The position numbers and the translations under genes are program-made. Of a stretch of DNA of 64,000 bases, positions 38,881 through 47,659 are shown piece by piece. The notes beneath the pieces are model-generated. The model made no database searches, was not told the origin of the DNA, and saw only the letters and a program-made list of their open reading frames with translations. The stretch lies in assembly GCF_039539005.1 (NCBI RefSeq), contig NZ_BAABCP010000001.1, forward strand, positions 1,178,001 through 1,242,000, read 5' to 3'. The first letter of the stretch is position 1. Each line of letters opens with the position of its first letter. Origin of the DNA: Microbacterium soli (GTDB lineage Bacteria; Actinomycetota; Actinomycetes; Actinomycetales; Microbacteriaceae).

Positions 38881-39479
38881 GATCCCTCCCCTGCGACGGA
38901 TGCCGTGGTCCGGGCGCGCTCGAGGGCCTCGTCGGCCTTCAGCGCGCGGTACTGCTCGGGCGTGCCGACCGCTCGCACGATGCGGCGCTCCCAGCGCAGC
39001 ACCTCCTCGCGGAAGGCGTCCACGTCGGCCCTGCTGTGCATGCCGATCACGTGCAGGTACAGGATGCGGCGCTTGCGGTCGCTCTCCACGACGAGCGACC
39101 CGGGGATGAGCGAGGCCGTCACCGACACGTGCGTGGTGACGATGTCGTCGGCGTACCGCAGCGGCACGCCGACGATGGCGGCGCCGGGCTGACGGCGGAA
39201 GTCGAAGACCTGGACGGCGACGCTGACGGCGCCGGCCACCACGGCACCGAGGAACAGCACGACGAACACGAGGGCGTACCAGAGGTTCACCCTGCCGACC
39301 AGCTCCACGGTCGGCAGTCGGAACACGCGCGTCACGAAGATCGCGACGAGGATGCCGGTGACCAGCGCCAGCGGGGTGAACTGGTGCCACAGCAGCATCC
39401 ACAGCACGGTCAGCCACAGCAGGAACGGCAGCTGCAGCAGGGTGTCGCGGAGCACGCCGCGCTTCGACTCGGGACTCAT
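38877..39479 (-). CDS. mnhE: Na+/H+ antiporter subunit E
   Basis: A 200-residue MnhE/MrpE subunit. Three to four N-terminal helices (about 15-110) precede the conserved stretch HVSVTASLIPGSLVVESDRKRRILYLHVIG, with a cytoplasmic tail after it. The start overlaps the mnhD stop by 4 nt. The longer open frame upstream is antisense-free but lies inside mnhD and mnhC in another frame and is not coding. Confidence 0.92.
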   Translation of the reverse strand: MSPESKRGVLRDTLLQLPFLLWLTVLWMLLWHQFTPLALVTGILVAIFVTRVFRLPTVELVGRVNLWYALVFVVLFLGAVVAGAVSVAVQVFDFRRQPGAAIVGVPLRYADDIVTTHVSVTASLIPGSLVVESDRKRRILYLHVIGMHSRADVDAFREEVLRWERRIVRAVGTPEQYRALKADEALERARTTASVAGEGS

Positions 39480-41029
39480 CCGGCCTCCTCGTCGATCTGC
39501 TGGAGCGTGACCGGCTGCAACAGCCCCGCACCGATCCGGTCGCACAGAGCGTACAGCGGACCGGCGAAGACCGTCAGAGCCAGGGTGACGGCGACCATGC
39601 CGCCGGTGGCGACGGTCATGATCGCCGGGATGCGGCGGGTCTCCTGCTGCACATCGGCGGCCGGCGCGCTGCCGAGGTAGCCGACCCGGCCCTCGATCTC
39701 GGCGAGGTCGTCGCCCTCCCGCCAGAACGCGAGGTTCCAGGCGCGCATGAGCGCGTACAGGGTGAGGAGGGAGGTGAGGATGCCGCCGAAGATCAGCACG
39801 ATCATGATGGGCGTCCCGACGGCGGCGGCCGCCTCGAACAGGGCGATCTTGCCGATGAAGCCGGAGAACGGCGGCAGCCCGCCGAGGTTGATCGCCGGTA
39901 CGAAGTACAGCACGGCCAGCAGCGGTGCGGCCTTCATGAGCCCGCTGACCCGGAGGATCGACGTGCTGCCGGCCCTGCGCTCGATGAGCCCGACGGCGAG
40001 GAACAACGTGGTCTGCACGACGATGTGGTGCACGATGTAGTACACCGTGGCGCCGATGGCCGCTTCCGTCGCGACCGCGAGGCCGAAGATCATGTAGCCG
40101 ACGTGGCTGACCAGGGTGAAGGACAGGATGCGCTTGAGCTCGGCCTGCGCGACGGCGCCCAGCACGCCGATCACGAGCGTGGCCAGCGCGACGATCAGCA
40201 GCAGGGTGTCGATGCTGTTCGAGGCGAACAGCTGCGTCTCCGTGCGGATCAGCGCGTACACGCCGACCTTCGTCAGCAGGCCCGCGAACACCGCGGTCAC
40301 CGGCGCCGGGGCGGTGGGGTACGAGTCCGGCAACCAGAACGACACGGGGAAGATCGCGGCCTTGATGCCGAACGCCACGACCAGCAGCAGGTGCAGCACC
40401 AGCTGCGTCTCCTGCGGCAGCTGGGCGACGCGCTCGGCGACCTGCGCCATGTTCACGGTGCCGACCGCGCCGTAGATCATCGCGATGGCGGCGAGGAAGA
40501 GGATGGACGACACCAGCGAGACGACGATGTAGACCGCTCCGGTGCGGATGCGGGATTCGGTGCTGCCGAGGGTGATGAGCACGTAGGAGGCGACGAGCAG
40601 GATCTCGAACCCGACGTACAGGTTGAACAGGTCGCCGGCGATGAACGCGTCGAAGATGCCAGCGGCGAGGATGAGATAGGTCGGGTTGAAGATCGAGGTC
40701 GGCGTCTCCTCCACGCCGTCCGCGACGCCCTGGCCGATCGAGAACAGCAGCACCGCCAGCAGCACGACACTGGAGATGAGCACGAGCAGGGCGGCGAACC
40801 GGTCGACGTACAGCACGATGCCGAACGGCACCGGCCAGCCTCCCACCGACACGGCGAAGGGCGCGCCTGCGGCGTCCACCGACGCCAGCAGCACGGCGGC
40901 GATGACGGAGACGCCCGCCAGCGTCAGGACCGTCACGCCCATCTGCAGTCGCGGGTTGCGTCCGAACACGAGCGTGGCGGCCGCACCCAGCAGCGGAAGC
41001 ATGACGAGGAGGGGGACGAGTGCGCTCAC
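39476..41029 (-). CDS. mnhD: Na+/H+ antiporter subunit D
   Basis: A 517-residue MnhD/MrpD subunit homologous to the proton-pumping NuoL/M/N subunits, with about 14 helices. The key charged helix residues are visible in VGFEILLVASYVLI and in the lysine-bearing GIKAAIFPVSFWLPDSYPTAP. The GTG start overlaps the mnhC stop (GTGA). Confidence 0.94.
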   Translation of the reverse strand: MSALVPLLVMLPLLGAAATLVFGRNPRLQMGVTVLTLAGVSVIAAVLLASVDAAGAPFAVSVGGWPVPFGIVLYVDRFAALLVLISSVVLLAVLLFSIGQGVADGVEETPTSIFNPTYLILAAGIFDAFIAGDLFNLYVGFEILLVASYVLITLGSTESRIRTGAVYIVVSLVSSILFLAAIAMIYGAVGTVNMAQVAERVAQLPQETQLVLHLLLVVAFGIKAAIFPVSFWLPDSYPTAPAPVTAVFAGLLTKVGVYALIRTETQLFASNSIDTLLLIVALATLVIGVLGAVAQAELKRILSFTLVSHVGYMIFGLAVATEAAIGATVYYIVHHIVVQTTLFLAVGLIERRAGSTSILRVSGLMKAAPLLAVLYFVPAINLGGLPPFSGFIGKIALFEAAAAVGTPIMIVLIFGGILTSLLTLYALMRAWNLAFWREGDDLAEIEGRVGYLGSAPAADVQQETRRIPAIMTVATGGMVAVTLALTVFAGPLYALCDRIGAGLLQPVTLQQIDEEAG

Positions 41030-41616
41030 GGGCGATCCTCCCCGTCATCGACGTTCCCCGCGGACTGCTCGTGCTCCGCGGACGGCTCCGGCTCCGCGGC
41101 CGTCTCGCGGAGGACGAGCGGTCGGTCGACGGGCGCGTCGTCGTGGATGGCGGCATGGTCGCGCATGTGCAGCACGGTGATCGGTGTGGTCGCGACGTCG
41201 ATGAAGTCCGTCGTCGCCTCCTCCTCCTCCGGCGTGGACTCGTCGTCGATGATCTCGTCCTCGGCATCCGTGCGCTCGCGCAGCGCGATGTCGTCCTCGT
41301 CGTCCTCCACCGTGTCGGCCTGTCCGAGCTGCCACGAACGGTAGATGAGGGCCAGCAGGAAGGCCGAGACGGCGAAGGTGATGACGATGGCGGTGAGGGT
41401 CAGGGCCTGCGGCAACGGATCGCTGATCGCATCCTCCTCGCCGAAGAACGGCGCCTTGCCCGGCACCCCCATGACGATCAGCAGCAGCAGGTTCGTCGCG
41501 TTGCCCAGCAGCAGGAAGCCGATGAGCACGCGGGTCAGGCTGCGCTCCATCATCGCGTACACGCCGCACGCGAACAGCACCGCCATGATGATGATCAGGG
41601 TCAGCGACGCGTCCAT
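41026..41616 (-). CDS. mnhC: Na+/H+ antiporter subunit C with acidic tail
   Basis: A 196-residue MnhC/MrpC subunit homologous to NuoK. Three helices (about 5-25, 29-50, 72-96) include the GFLLLGNATNLLLL segment. MnhC is usually near 110-130 residues; here about 90 extra residues follow. They are very rich in Asp/Glu (for example DDEDDIALRERTDAEDE and STPEEEE) and are predicted cytoplasmic. The start overlaps the mnhA stop by one base. Confidence 0.9.
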   Translation of the reverse strand: MDASLTLIIIMAVLFACGVYAMMERSLTRVLIGFLLLGNATNLLLLIVMGVPGKAPFFGEEDAISDPLPQALTLTAIVITFAVSAFLLALIYRSWQLGQADTVEDDEDDIALRERTDAEDEIIDDESTPEEEEATTDFIDVATTPITVLHMRDHAAIHDDAPVDRPLVLRETAAEPEPSAEHEQSAGNVDDGEDRP

Positions 41617-44540
41617 CAGACACGCACCCCCCGCTTGCGCATCTCGACGGTCTGGCGGTCCACCTCGGCGCCGAGGCTGCGCAGCACGTCGAGCGCCAGA
41701 CCGATGACCACGAGATACACGCCGATGTCGAAGACCGTCGAGGAGACGAACTCCACATGGCCGACGAGCGGGAGCGTCCCCTCCCACAGCGTGCTCTGCA
41801 GCGCCGTCATCCCGAACAGCACCGGCAGCAGGGCGGCCCCCACCGACAGCACCAGGCCGAACCCGAGCAGGCGGCCGGCGTCCGTGGGCGCGGCGGCGCC
41901 CAGCTCCCACCGGCCGCCGGCGATGTAGCGCATGACCAGCGCCATCCCCGCCACGAGCCCGCCGGCGAAACCGCCGCCGGGACCGTTGTGCCCGGCGAAC
42001 AGCAGGAAGATCGACACGACGATGATCGTGTGGAACAGCACCCGCACGATGACCTCGAGGAGGATCGAGCGATCCTCCGCCTTCAACTGGGTGCCGCTGA
42101 CGAGCCAGGCACGCGGAGCGCCGCGGTTCTCCGGGGTCTGGAAGCGCAGCCCCTCCGCGGTCTCCACCAGCGGACGACGCGCGGTCCGTCGGCGCTCGGT
42201 GGGCGGCAGATCGCGGGTCGCCGAGAGCAGGTCGGCGCGATGGGTGACGAAGACGAGGGAGGCCACACCGGTCGCCGCCAGCACGAGCACGCTGAGCTCG
42301 CCCATGGTGTCCCAGCCGCGCAGGTCGACCAGAGCCACATTGACGACGTTCCTGCCGTGCCCGAACTCGTACGCCAGCTGCGGGAAGTCCACGGAGATCG
42401 GATCGAAGATGCGGGCCTGCGTGGCGAGGATGGCGACGAGCGCCATCGTCACACCCACCCCGACCGCGAGGACCGCCCGCGGCAGGCGCCCCACGGATGC
42501 ATTGTGCTCACCCAGCCTCGAGGGCAGCCGCCGCAGCACGAGGGCGAAGGTGACCATCGTCACCGTCTCGACGAGGATCTGGGTGAGCGCGAGGTCCGGC
42601 GCCCCGCTGGTCGCGAACAGCACGACCATGCCCAGGCCCGTCACCGACACCAGCACGACCCCCGTGTAGCGCTTGCGGGCGCGCACGGCCACGACGCCGG
42701 CGATGGCCATGATGGGCGCGACGACGAGCTGCGTGGGCGTGTGCCACGCGGACAGCTCCAGCTGGGCGGGGCGCGCACCGATGAGCGCCGTGGCCTCGGC
42801 GGCCAGCAGGACGACGAAGATCGTGCCGACGTACAGCGGCAGCGAACCGCGCTGGGTCAGGCTCGTGGTGAGCACGGAGAGCCGGTCGACGCCGCGCATG
42901 ACGACGTAGTAGACGTCCGCAGCCGTATGGCGCAGCATCCGGGGCCAGCGATGCCAGCCGGAGCGGATGCTGAGCACGAACACGCCGATGCCCGCGGCGA
43001 TGGCCGCCAGCGACAGCAGGAGCGCGGGCTCGAGCCCGTGCCACAGCGCGAGATGCCCGATCTCCTCGGGCCCGGGGTCGAGGGTCTGCGCGTAGCCCTG
43101 CAGCACGACGTCCACGGCCGGGGCGCCGATGCCCGCGGCGATGCTGAGGCCGGCGAGCACGATCGGCGAGGCGAGGAAGCCCACCGGGGGGTCGGGCCAT
43201 TCCGTCTCCGGCATCCGTGCGCCGTGCAGGTCCTTCTTCCGCCAGAACGCGCCCCACAGGAAGCGGCATCCGTACGCCGCCGTGAGCACGGCGCCGGCGG
43301 TGACGCCGATGAGTGCGACCCACCCCCACATCGAGCCGTGCTGGGCGTCCTCCAGGAGCGCCGTGAGGGTGGACTCCTTCGCGACGTAGCCGATCGTCGG
43401 GGCGATGCCCATCATCGAGCCCGCGGCGATGAACGCGGCCGTCGCCATCACGGGCGCCTGTCTGCCGACTCCGGAGAGCTCGGTGAGGTCTCGCGTGGAG
43501 AGCTGACGGTCGATGACGCCGACGATGAGGAACAGCGCGGACTTGAACAGTGCGTGCGCGATCACCAGGGCGAGGCCGGCGAGCGCCGCGCCGGGGGTGC
43601 CGTAGCCGATCACGACCGAGAAGAAGCCCAGCTGGCTGACGGTGCCGAAGGCGAGGATGCGCTTGAGGTCCGTCTCCCGCAGCGCCTGGATGCCGCCGAG
43701 CAGCAGGGTGAGCACGCCGAGCCCGATGACGATGGGCCGCCACGGTGCGGACAGGGCGAAGATCGGCGCGAAGCGCGCGATGAGGTAGATGCCGGCCTTC
43801 ACCATGGCCGCCGCGTGCAGGTAGGCGCTCACGGGGGTGGGCGCGGCCATGGCACCGGGCAGCCAGAAGTGGAAGGGGAAGACGGCGGACTTCGACACCG
43901 CGCCGATCAGAAGCATCACGACCGCGGCATCCACGACGGGTCCCGTCGGCGCCAGCTGCAGCAGCCCCCGAATGCTCGCGGTGCCGGCGTCGACGACGAG
44001 GAGGATCGCCCCGACGAACAGCACGAGCCCGCCCAGCGTCGTCACCAGCAGCGCCTGCAGTGCGGCACGACGGCTGGCCGCGCGGTGACGGTAGTGGCCG
44101 ATGAGCAGGTAGGAGAGGATGCTCGTCACTTCCCAGAACATCACGAGCATGATGAGATCGTCGGTGAGCACCAGCCCGTACATGGCCCCGGCGAACCCCA
44201 GCAGCACACCCGCGAACTGGCCGACCTCGGCGGCGTCGTCGTAGAAGTACCACCGGCAGTACAGCAGCACGAGGGCGCCGACACCGGTGACGATGAGGGT
44301 GAGCACCCAGCCCAGCACGTCCATGCGCATCGACAGATGCAGACCCAGCTGCGGGATCCACTCCACGTCCTCGAACGGCACGGACCTCTGGCCCAGCACC
44401 GCGGGGGTCCGCAGGAGCGCGTCGATGAAGGCGGCGGCGGGCACGAGGGCGCCGATGAGGAATGCCCGTGCTCCGAGCCAGTGGACCAGAAGGGGGAAGA
44501 GCAGCGACCCGATCAGGAACACGGCGAGGAGCACTAGCAT
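41616..44540 (-). CDS. mnhA: Na+/H+ antiporter subunit A fused to subunit B
   Basis: A 974-residue MnhA/MrpA subunit, related to NuoL, carrying the MnhB domain at its C-terminus (about 820-974), with the MnhB signature GHNGPGGGFAGGLVAG. The proton-translocation region includes VMFWEVTSILSYLLIGHYRHRA, PFHFWLPGAMAAPTPVSAYLHAA and HALFKSALFLIVGVIDRQ. A fused A-B subunit explains why the operon has no separate mnhB gene. The complex exchanges cytoplasmic Na+ for protons and supports pH and salt tolerance. The gene is first in the mnhA-C-D-E-F-G operon. A lacI-type gene ends 58 nt upstream on the same strand. Confidence 0.94.
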   Translation of the reverse strand: MLVLLAVFLIGSLLFPLLVHWLGARAFLIGALVPAAAFIDALLRTPAVLGQRSVPFEDVEWIPQLGLHLSMRMDVLGWVLTLIVTGVGALVLLYCRWYFYDDAAEVGQFAGVLLGFAGAMYGLVLTDDLIMLVMFWEVTSILSYLLIGHYRHRAASRRAALQALLVTTLGGLVLFVGAILLVVDAGTASIRGLLQLAPTGPVVDAAVVMLLIGAVSKSAVFPFHFWLPGAMAAPTPVSAYLHAAAMVKAGIYLIARFAPIFALSAPWRPIVIGLGVLTLLLGGIQALRETDLKRILAFGTVSQLGFFSVVIGYGTPGAALAGLALVIAHALFKSALFLIVGVIDRQLSTRDLTELSGVGRQAPVMATAAFIAAGSMMGIAPTIGYVAKESTLTALLEDAQHGSMWGWVALIGVTAGAVLTAAYGCRFLWGAFWRKKDLHGARMPETEWPDPPVGFLASPIVLAGLSIAAGIGAPAVDVVLQGYAQTLDPGPEEIGHLALWHGLEPALLLSLAAIAAGIGVFVLSIRSGWHRWPRMLRHTAADVYYVVMRGVDRLSVLTTSLTQRGSLPLYVGTIFVVLLAAEATALIGARPAQLELSAWHTPTQLVVAPIMAIAGVVAVRARKRYTGVVLVSVTGLGMVVLFATSGAPDLALTQILVETVTMVTFALVLRRLPSRLGEHNASVGRLPRAVLAVGVGVTMALVAILATQARIFDPISVDFPQLAYEFGHGRNVVNVALVDLRGWDTMGELSVLVLAATGVASLVFVTHRADLLSATRDLPPTERRRTARRPLVETAEGLRFQTPENRGAPRAWLVSGTQLKAEDRSILLEVIVRVLFHTIIVVSIFLLFAGHNGPGGGFAGGLVAGMALVMRYIAGGRWELGAAAPTDAGRLLGFGLVLSVGAALLPVLFGMTALQSTLWEGTLPLVGHVEFVSSTVFDIGVYLVVIGLALDVLRSLGAEVDRQTVEMRKRGVRV

Positions 44541-44598
44541 AAGCGGCTCCTCGGGCTCGTCAGGGCCTTCTGGCGCGGGCGGGCGGTTTCTCCCCAGT

Positions 44599-45684
44599 CT
44601 ACCCGGCTCGATGCGGGGGCGCGGCGGCCGTCTCGCCCTCGCGGAAGGTGCATGTGAAGTGCACGGACTCGCCGGGCCCGCCCGCCAGCATCCGCGTGAT
44701 CTGCTCCCCCGCCGCGCGGCCCTTGGCCACCGCGGGCTGCACGACGGTCGTCAGACGCAGCGATCCGAGCCCGTCCGCGGCGATGCCGTCGAACCCGACG
44801 ACCGTCAGATCCTCCGGTACGCGCAGACCGCACTCCTCCGCCGCGCGGATGACGCCCACCGCGAGCAGGTCGCTCTGCGCGACGATCGCCGTCGGCCGGT
44901 CCGCGCGCACGCCGCCGTCGGCCTCCGTCAGCAGCGCACGCGCCGCGATCATGCCCTCATCCACCAGACTCGCCGATGCCGTCACACCGGGGGCGTCCGG
45001 ATACACCTCGCGGAAGCCCGCCAGGCGGTCCAGGGTGACCTCCACGGTCGCGGCCGCCACCCGCTCGGCGGTCACGGCGCCGCGTCGGCGGTCGGCGTCC
45101 AGCGGGAGCGTCACAGTCGCCACGTCGACGTGCCCGAGGCGGGAGACGTGGCGGGAGATCGCGGCGCTGGCCTCACGGTTGTCGAGGGTGACCCGCGGGA
45201 TCCCCTCACCGGCATCCCCCTCGATCATCACGACCGGGAGGCCACGCCGACGGACGATCTCCAGGGCCGAGGGGGTGCGCCCGGACCAGCCGATGAGCAC
45301 CACCGCGTCGACGGGCGCCTCGGTGATCGGCGGCATCTCGTCGCCGCGCGGGTCGTCGCGCAGCAGGAGGATGCCGGTGCTGACGGAGGCCAGGGCGTCG
45401 GTCAGACCGTCCATCATGGCCGTGGTGACGGGGTCGAGGAAGGCGTGGCGCAGCTCTCCGCTGATCACCACGCCGACGATGCCGCTGCGCCCCAGGCGCA
45501 GCGAGGCCGCTCGCGGGTCGGGGCCGGCGTAGCCCAGCGATGCCGCGGCCGCCAGCACCCTGCGACGGGTGGCCTCGGCGACGTTGACCTTGCCGCTGAA
45601 GACCACCGACGCCGTCGACGTCGACACCCCGGCGGCGCGCGCGACGTCGGCGAGGGTCACGCGTCGGCCGGGGGTGCTCGTCAT
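44599..45684 (-). CDS. LacI family transcriptional regulator
   Basis: A 361-residue repressor. The helix-turn-helix and hinge are at about 8-60 (VTLADVARAAGVSTSTASVVFSG). The periplasmic-binding-protein-like effector domain covers 65-335, with the conserved AIVAQSDLLAVGVIRAAEECGLRVPEDLTVVGFDG. It is divergently transcribed from the MFS transporter at 45744. A 16-bp perfect palindrome (45717-45732) in the shared promoter region is the likely operator. The effector is unknown. Confidence 0.92.
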   Translation of the reverse strand: MTSTPGRRVTLADVARAAGVSTSTASVVFSGKVNVAEATRRRVLAAAASLGYAGPDPRAASLRLGRSGIVGVVISGELRHAFLDPVTTAMMDGLTDALASVSTGILLLRDDPRGDEMPPITEAPVDAVVLIGWSGRTPSALEIVRRRGLPVVMIEGDAGEGIPRVTLDNREASAAISRHVSRLGHVDVATVTLPLDADRRRGAVTAERVAAATVEVTLDRLAGFREVYPDAPGVTASASLVDEGMIAARALLTEADGGVRADRPTAIVAQSDLLAVGVIRAAEECGLRVPEDLTVVGFDGIAADGLGSLRLTTVVQPAVAKGRAAGEQITRMLAGGPGESVHFTCTFREGETAAAPPHRAG

Positions 45685-45716
45685 CCTCCGAGGATAACGT
45701 GGGCCGGACCGTACGG

Positions 45717-45737
45717 ATCGAATCGATTCGATATACT
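45717..45737. promoter_or_regulatory. LacI-type palindromic operator overlapping the MFS -10 box
   Basis: ATCGAATCGATTCGAT (45717-45732) is a perfect 16-bp palindrome with the central CG step usual for LacI-family sites. It touches TATACT (45732-45737), which ends 6 nt before the MFS ATG. Repressor binding would block this promoter. Confidence 0.75.
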
Positions 45738-45743
45738 CGTCGG

Positions 45744-46967
45744 ATGGACACCGCGCTGACCCGATCCCAGTTCCTGCGCTGGCGCACGGCGATCTTCGCG
45801 ATCTTCCTCGCCAGCGGGCTGTCGATCTCGACCTGGGCCTCCCGTGTGCCGAGCATCGCGGAGTCCCTCGACATCGACAAGGCCCAGGTCGGCCTCCTGC
45901 TGCTGAGCATGGGCATCGCGTCGATCATCGGCATCTCCACGGGACCCGCCGTCATGGCGCGCACCGGCGCACGGCTCGGGATGCTGCTGTCGATGGCATC
46001 GTTCGGTGTCGGCGTGGCCGTCATCGGCGTCGGCGCCGATGTCCTCGGCTCCATCCCCCTCGTCGTCCTGGGCCTCGTGCTGTTCGGATTCGGCAACGGT
46101 GCGGTCGACGTCATGATGAACGTCGAGGCGACCGCCATCGAGCAGCACATGGGCAGGACGATCCTCCCGGTGTTCCACGCGTTCTTCAGCTTCGGCACCG
46201 TGATCGGCGCGGGAGCGGGAGCCCTGGCCGCGAAGCTGTCGATGACCGTCGCCGCCCATGCGGGGATCATCAGCGTCATCATCATCCTGGGCGCGTTCGC
46301 GTGCTATCGGAACGTGCCCGTGCGGGAGGCCGCCCCCGCACCCGCCCCGGGCCCCGCGCCCCGTTGGACGCAGCGCATGCACACCGCCCTGGAGGCCTGG
46401 CGCGAACCGCGCACCTACGCGCTGGGCGTCGTCATGCTGGGGATGTCCTTCGCCGAGGGCGGCGCGAACGACTGGATCGCCCTCGGCGTGGTCGACGGGC
46501 ACCACCTCGACGAGGGCATGGGCGCGGTCGCGCTGGCCGTGTTCTCGGTGGGCATGACCGCCGCGCGGCTGTTCGGCGGGCCCGTCGTCGACCGCTTCGG
46601 GCGGGTCGCGGTGCTGCGCGTGCTGGCGGCGGCCGCCGCATCCGGTCTGCTGCTGTTCATCCTCGGCACGTCCCTGCCGGTCGTGCTCGCCGGTGCCGCG
46701 CTGTGGGGCATCGGGGCGTCCCTCGGCTTCCCGATCGGCATGTCCGCCGCCGCCGACGACCCCGCCAAGGCCGCCGTGCGGGTGAGCGCCGCGGCGACCA
46801 TCGGCTACATCGCCTTCCTCGGCGGACCTCCCGTGCTCGGCTTCGTCGCCAATCACATCGGCCTGCTGAACACGCTGTTCATCCTCGTCGTGCTGGTGCT
46901 GATGTCGGGCGTGTTCTCGGCGGCCGCGAAGCCGCTGCGCGTGGAGGAGAGGACCCCCGCCGCCTGA
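45744..46967 (+). CDS. MFS transporter
   Basis: A 407-residue major facilitator with 12 predicted helices split by a central Pro-rich loop (about 195-215). It resembles the YbjJ/fucose-permease-like group: ASRVPSIAESLDIDKAQVGLLLLSMGIASI near the start and GGPVVDRFGRVAVLR in the second half. The substrate is unknown. ATG 45744 has no ribosome-binding site and follows a TATACT box by 6 nt, so the transcript is probably leaderless. Regulation by the divergent LacI protein is likely. Its stop is 5 nt from the convergent response-regulator stop. Confidence 0.88.
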   Translation: MDTALTRSQFLRWRTAIFAIFLASGLSISTWASRVPSIAESLDIDKAQVGLLLLSMGIASIIGISTGPAVMARTGARLGMLLSMASFGVGVAVIGVGADVLGSIPLVVLGLVLFGFGNGAVDVMMNVEATAIEQHMGRTILPVFHAFFSFGTVIGAGAGALAAKLSMTVAAHAGIISVIIILGAFACYRNVPVREAAPAPAPGPAPRWTQRMHTALEAWREPRTYALGVVMLGMSFAEGGANDWIALGVVDGHHLDEGMGAVALAVFSVGMTAARLFGGPVVDRFGRVAVLRVLAAAAASGLLLFILGTSLPVVLAGAALWGIGASLGFPIGMSAAADDPAKAAVRVSAAATIGYIAFLGGPPVLGFVANHIGLLNTLFILVVLVLMSGVFSAAAKPLRVEERTPAA

Positions 46968-46972
46968 GGAGG

Positions 46973-47659
46973 TCAGGACCGCCGGCGCACGAGCGCGGCG
47001 GCATGCGAACGGCTGCGCGCGCCCAGCTTGGCGAGCACGTTCGACACGTGGGTCTTCACCGTCGGCACCGAGATGCCCAGCCGCTCGGCGAGCTGCGCGT
47101 TCGACCAGCCGTTCAGGATGCCGTCCAGAACCTCCCGCTCCCGCTCCGTCAGCCCCTGACCCGCCGCGTCGTACGATCGGCCGCCGTGCGCACCGTCGTC
47201 CCGAGCGCCGCGCCGCGCCGCAGCGAGCGCCCGTCGCGTGACCCGCGGGTCGAGCACCCCGTCGCCGGATGCCACCGTGCGCACCGCCCGTACCAGCGTG
47301 GCGGCGTCCGCCGTCTTCAACAGGAACCCCACAGCTCCCGCGGCGATCGCGCCGTGCACCAGCTCGTCCTCGTCGAAGCTGGTGAGCACGAGCACCTCGG
47401 CGAGCCCCTCGTCGACGATCTGCCTCGTCGCCGAGATGCCGTCCCTCCTCGGCATCCGCAGATCCATCAGCACGACATCGGGGTGCAGCGCCCGCGCGTT
47501 GCGCACCGCGACGTCGCCGTCGGCCGCCTCCCCCACGACCTGCACGCCGTGCGCCTCCAGCATGATCCGCAGCCCGGCCCGCACCGCACTGTGGTCGTCG
47601 GCGAGGAGCACGGTGACGGCGTCCTCGCCGGATCCGTCCTGCCCGGTGGCATCCGTCAT
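46973..47659 (-). CDS. NarL/LuxR-type response regulator
   Basis: A 228-residue two-component regulator. The receiver domain (about 14-130) has the acidic pair in LLADDHSAVRAGL, the phosphoacceptor Asp in DVVLMDLRMP and the conserved Lys in GFLLKTADA. A linker leads to the LuxR helix-turn-helix (about 160-225) with LTEREREVLDGILNGWSNAQLAERL and the recognition region VKTHVSNVLAKLGARSR. The start at 47659 overlaps the kinase stop by 4 nt. Confidence 0.93.
   Translation of the reverse strand: MTDATGQDGSGEDAVTVLLADDHSAVRAGLRIMLEAHGVQVVGEAADGDVAVRNARALHPDVVLMDLRMPRRDGISATRQIVDEGLAEVLVLTSFDEDELVHGAIAAGAVGFLLKTADAATLVRAVRTVASGDGVLDPRVTRRALAAARRGARDDGAHGGRSYDAAGQGLTEREREVLDGILNGWSNAQLAERLGISVPTVKTHVSNVLAKLGARSRSHAAALVRRRS

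Noticed and set aside
39480..41267. Open frame extending mnhE upstream through mnhD and mnhC
   Set aside because: High-GC shadow frame. mnhE starts at 39479 with a 4-nt overlap and has the normal family length.
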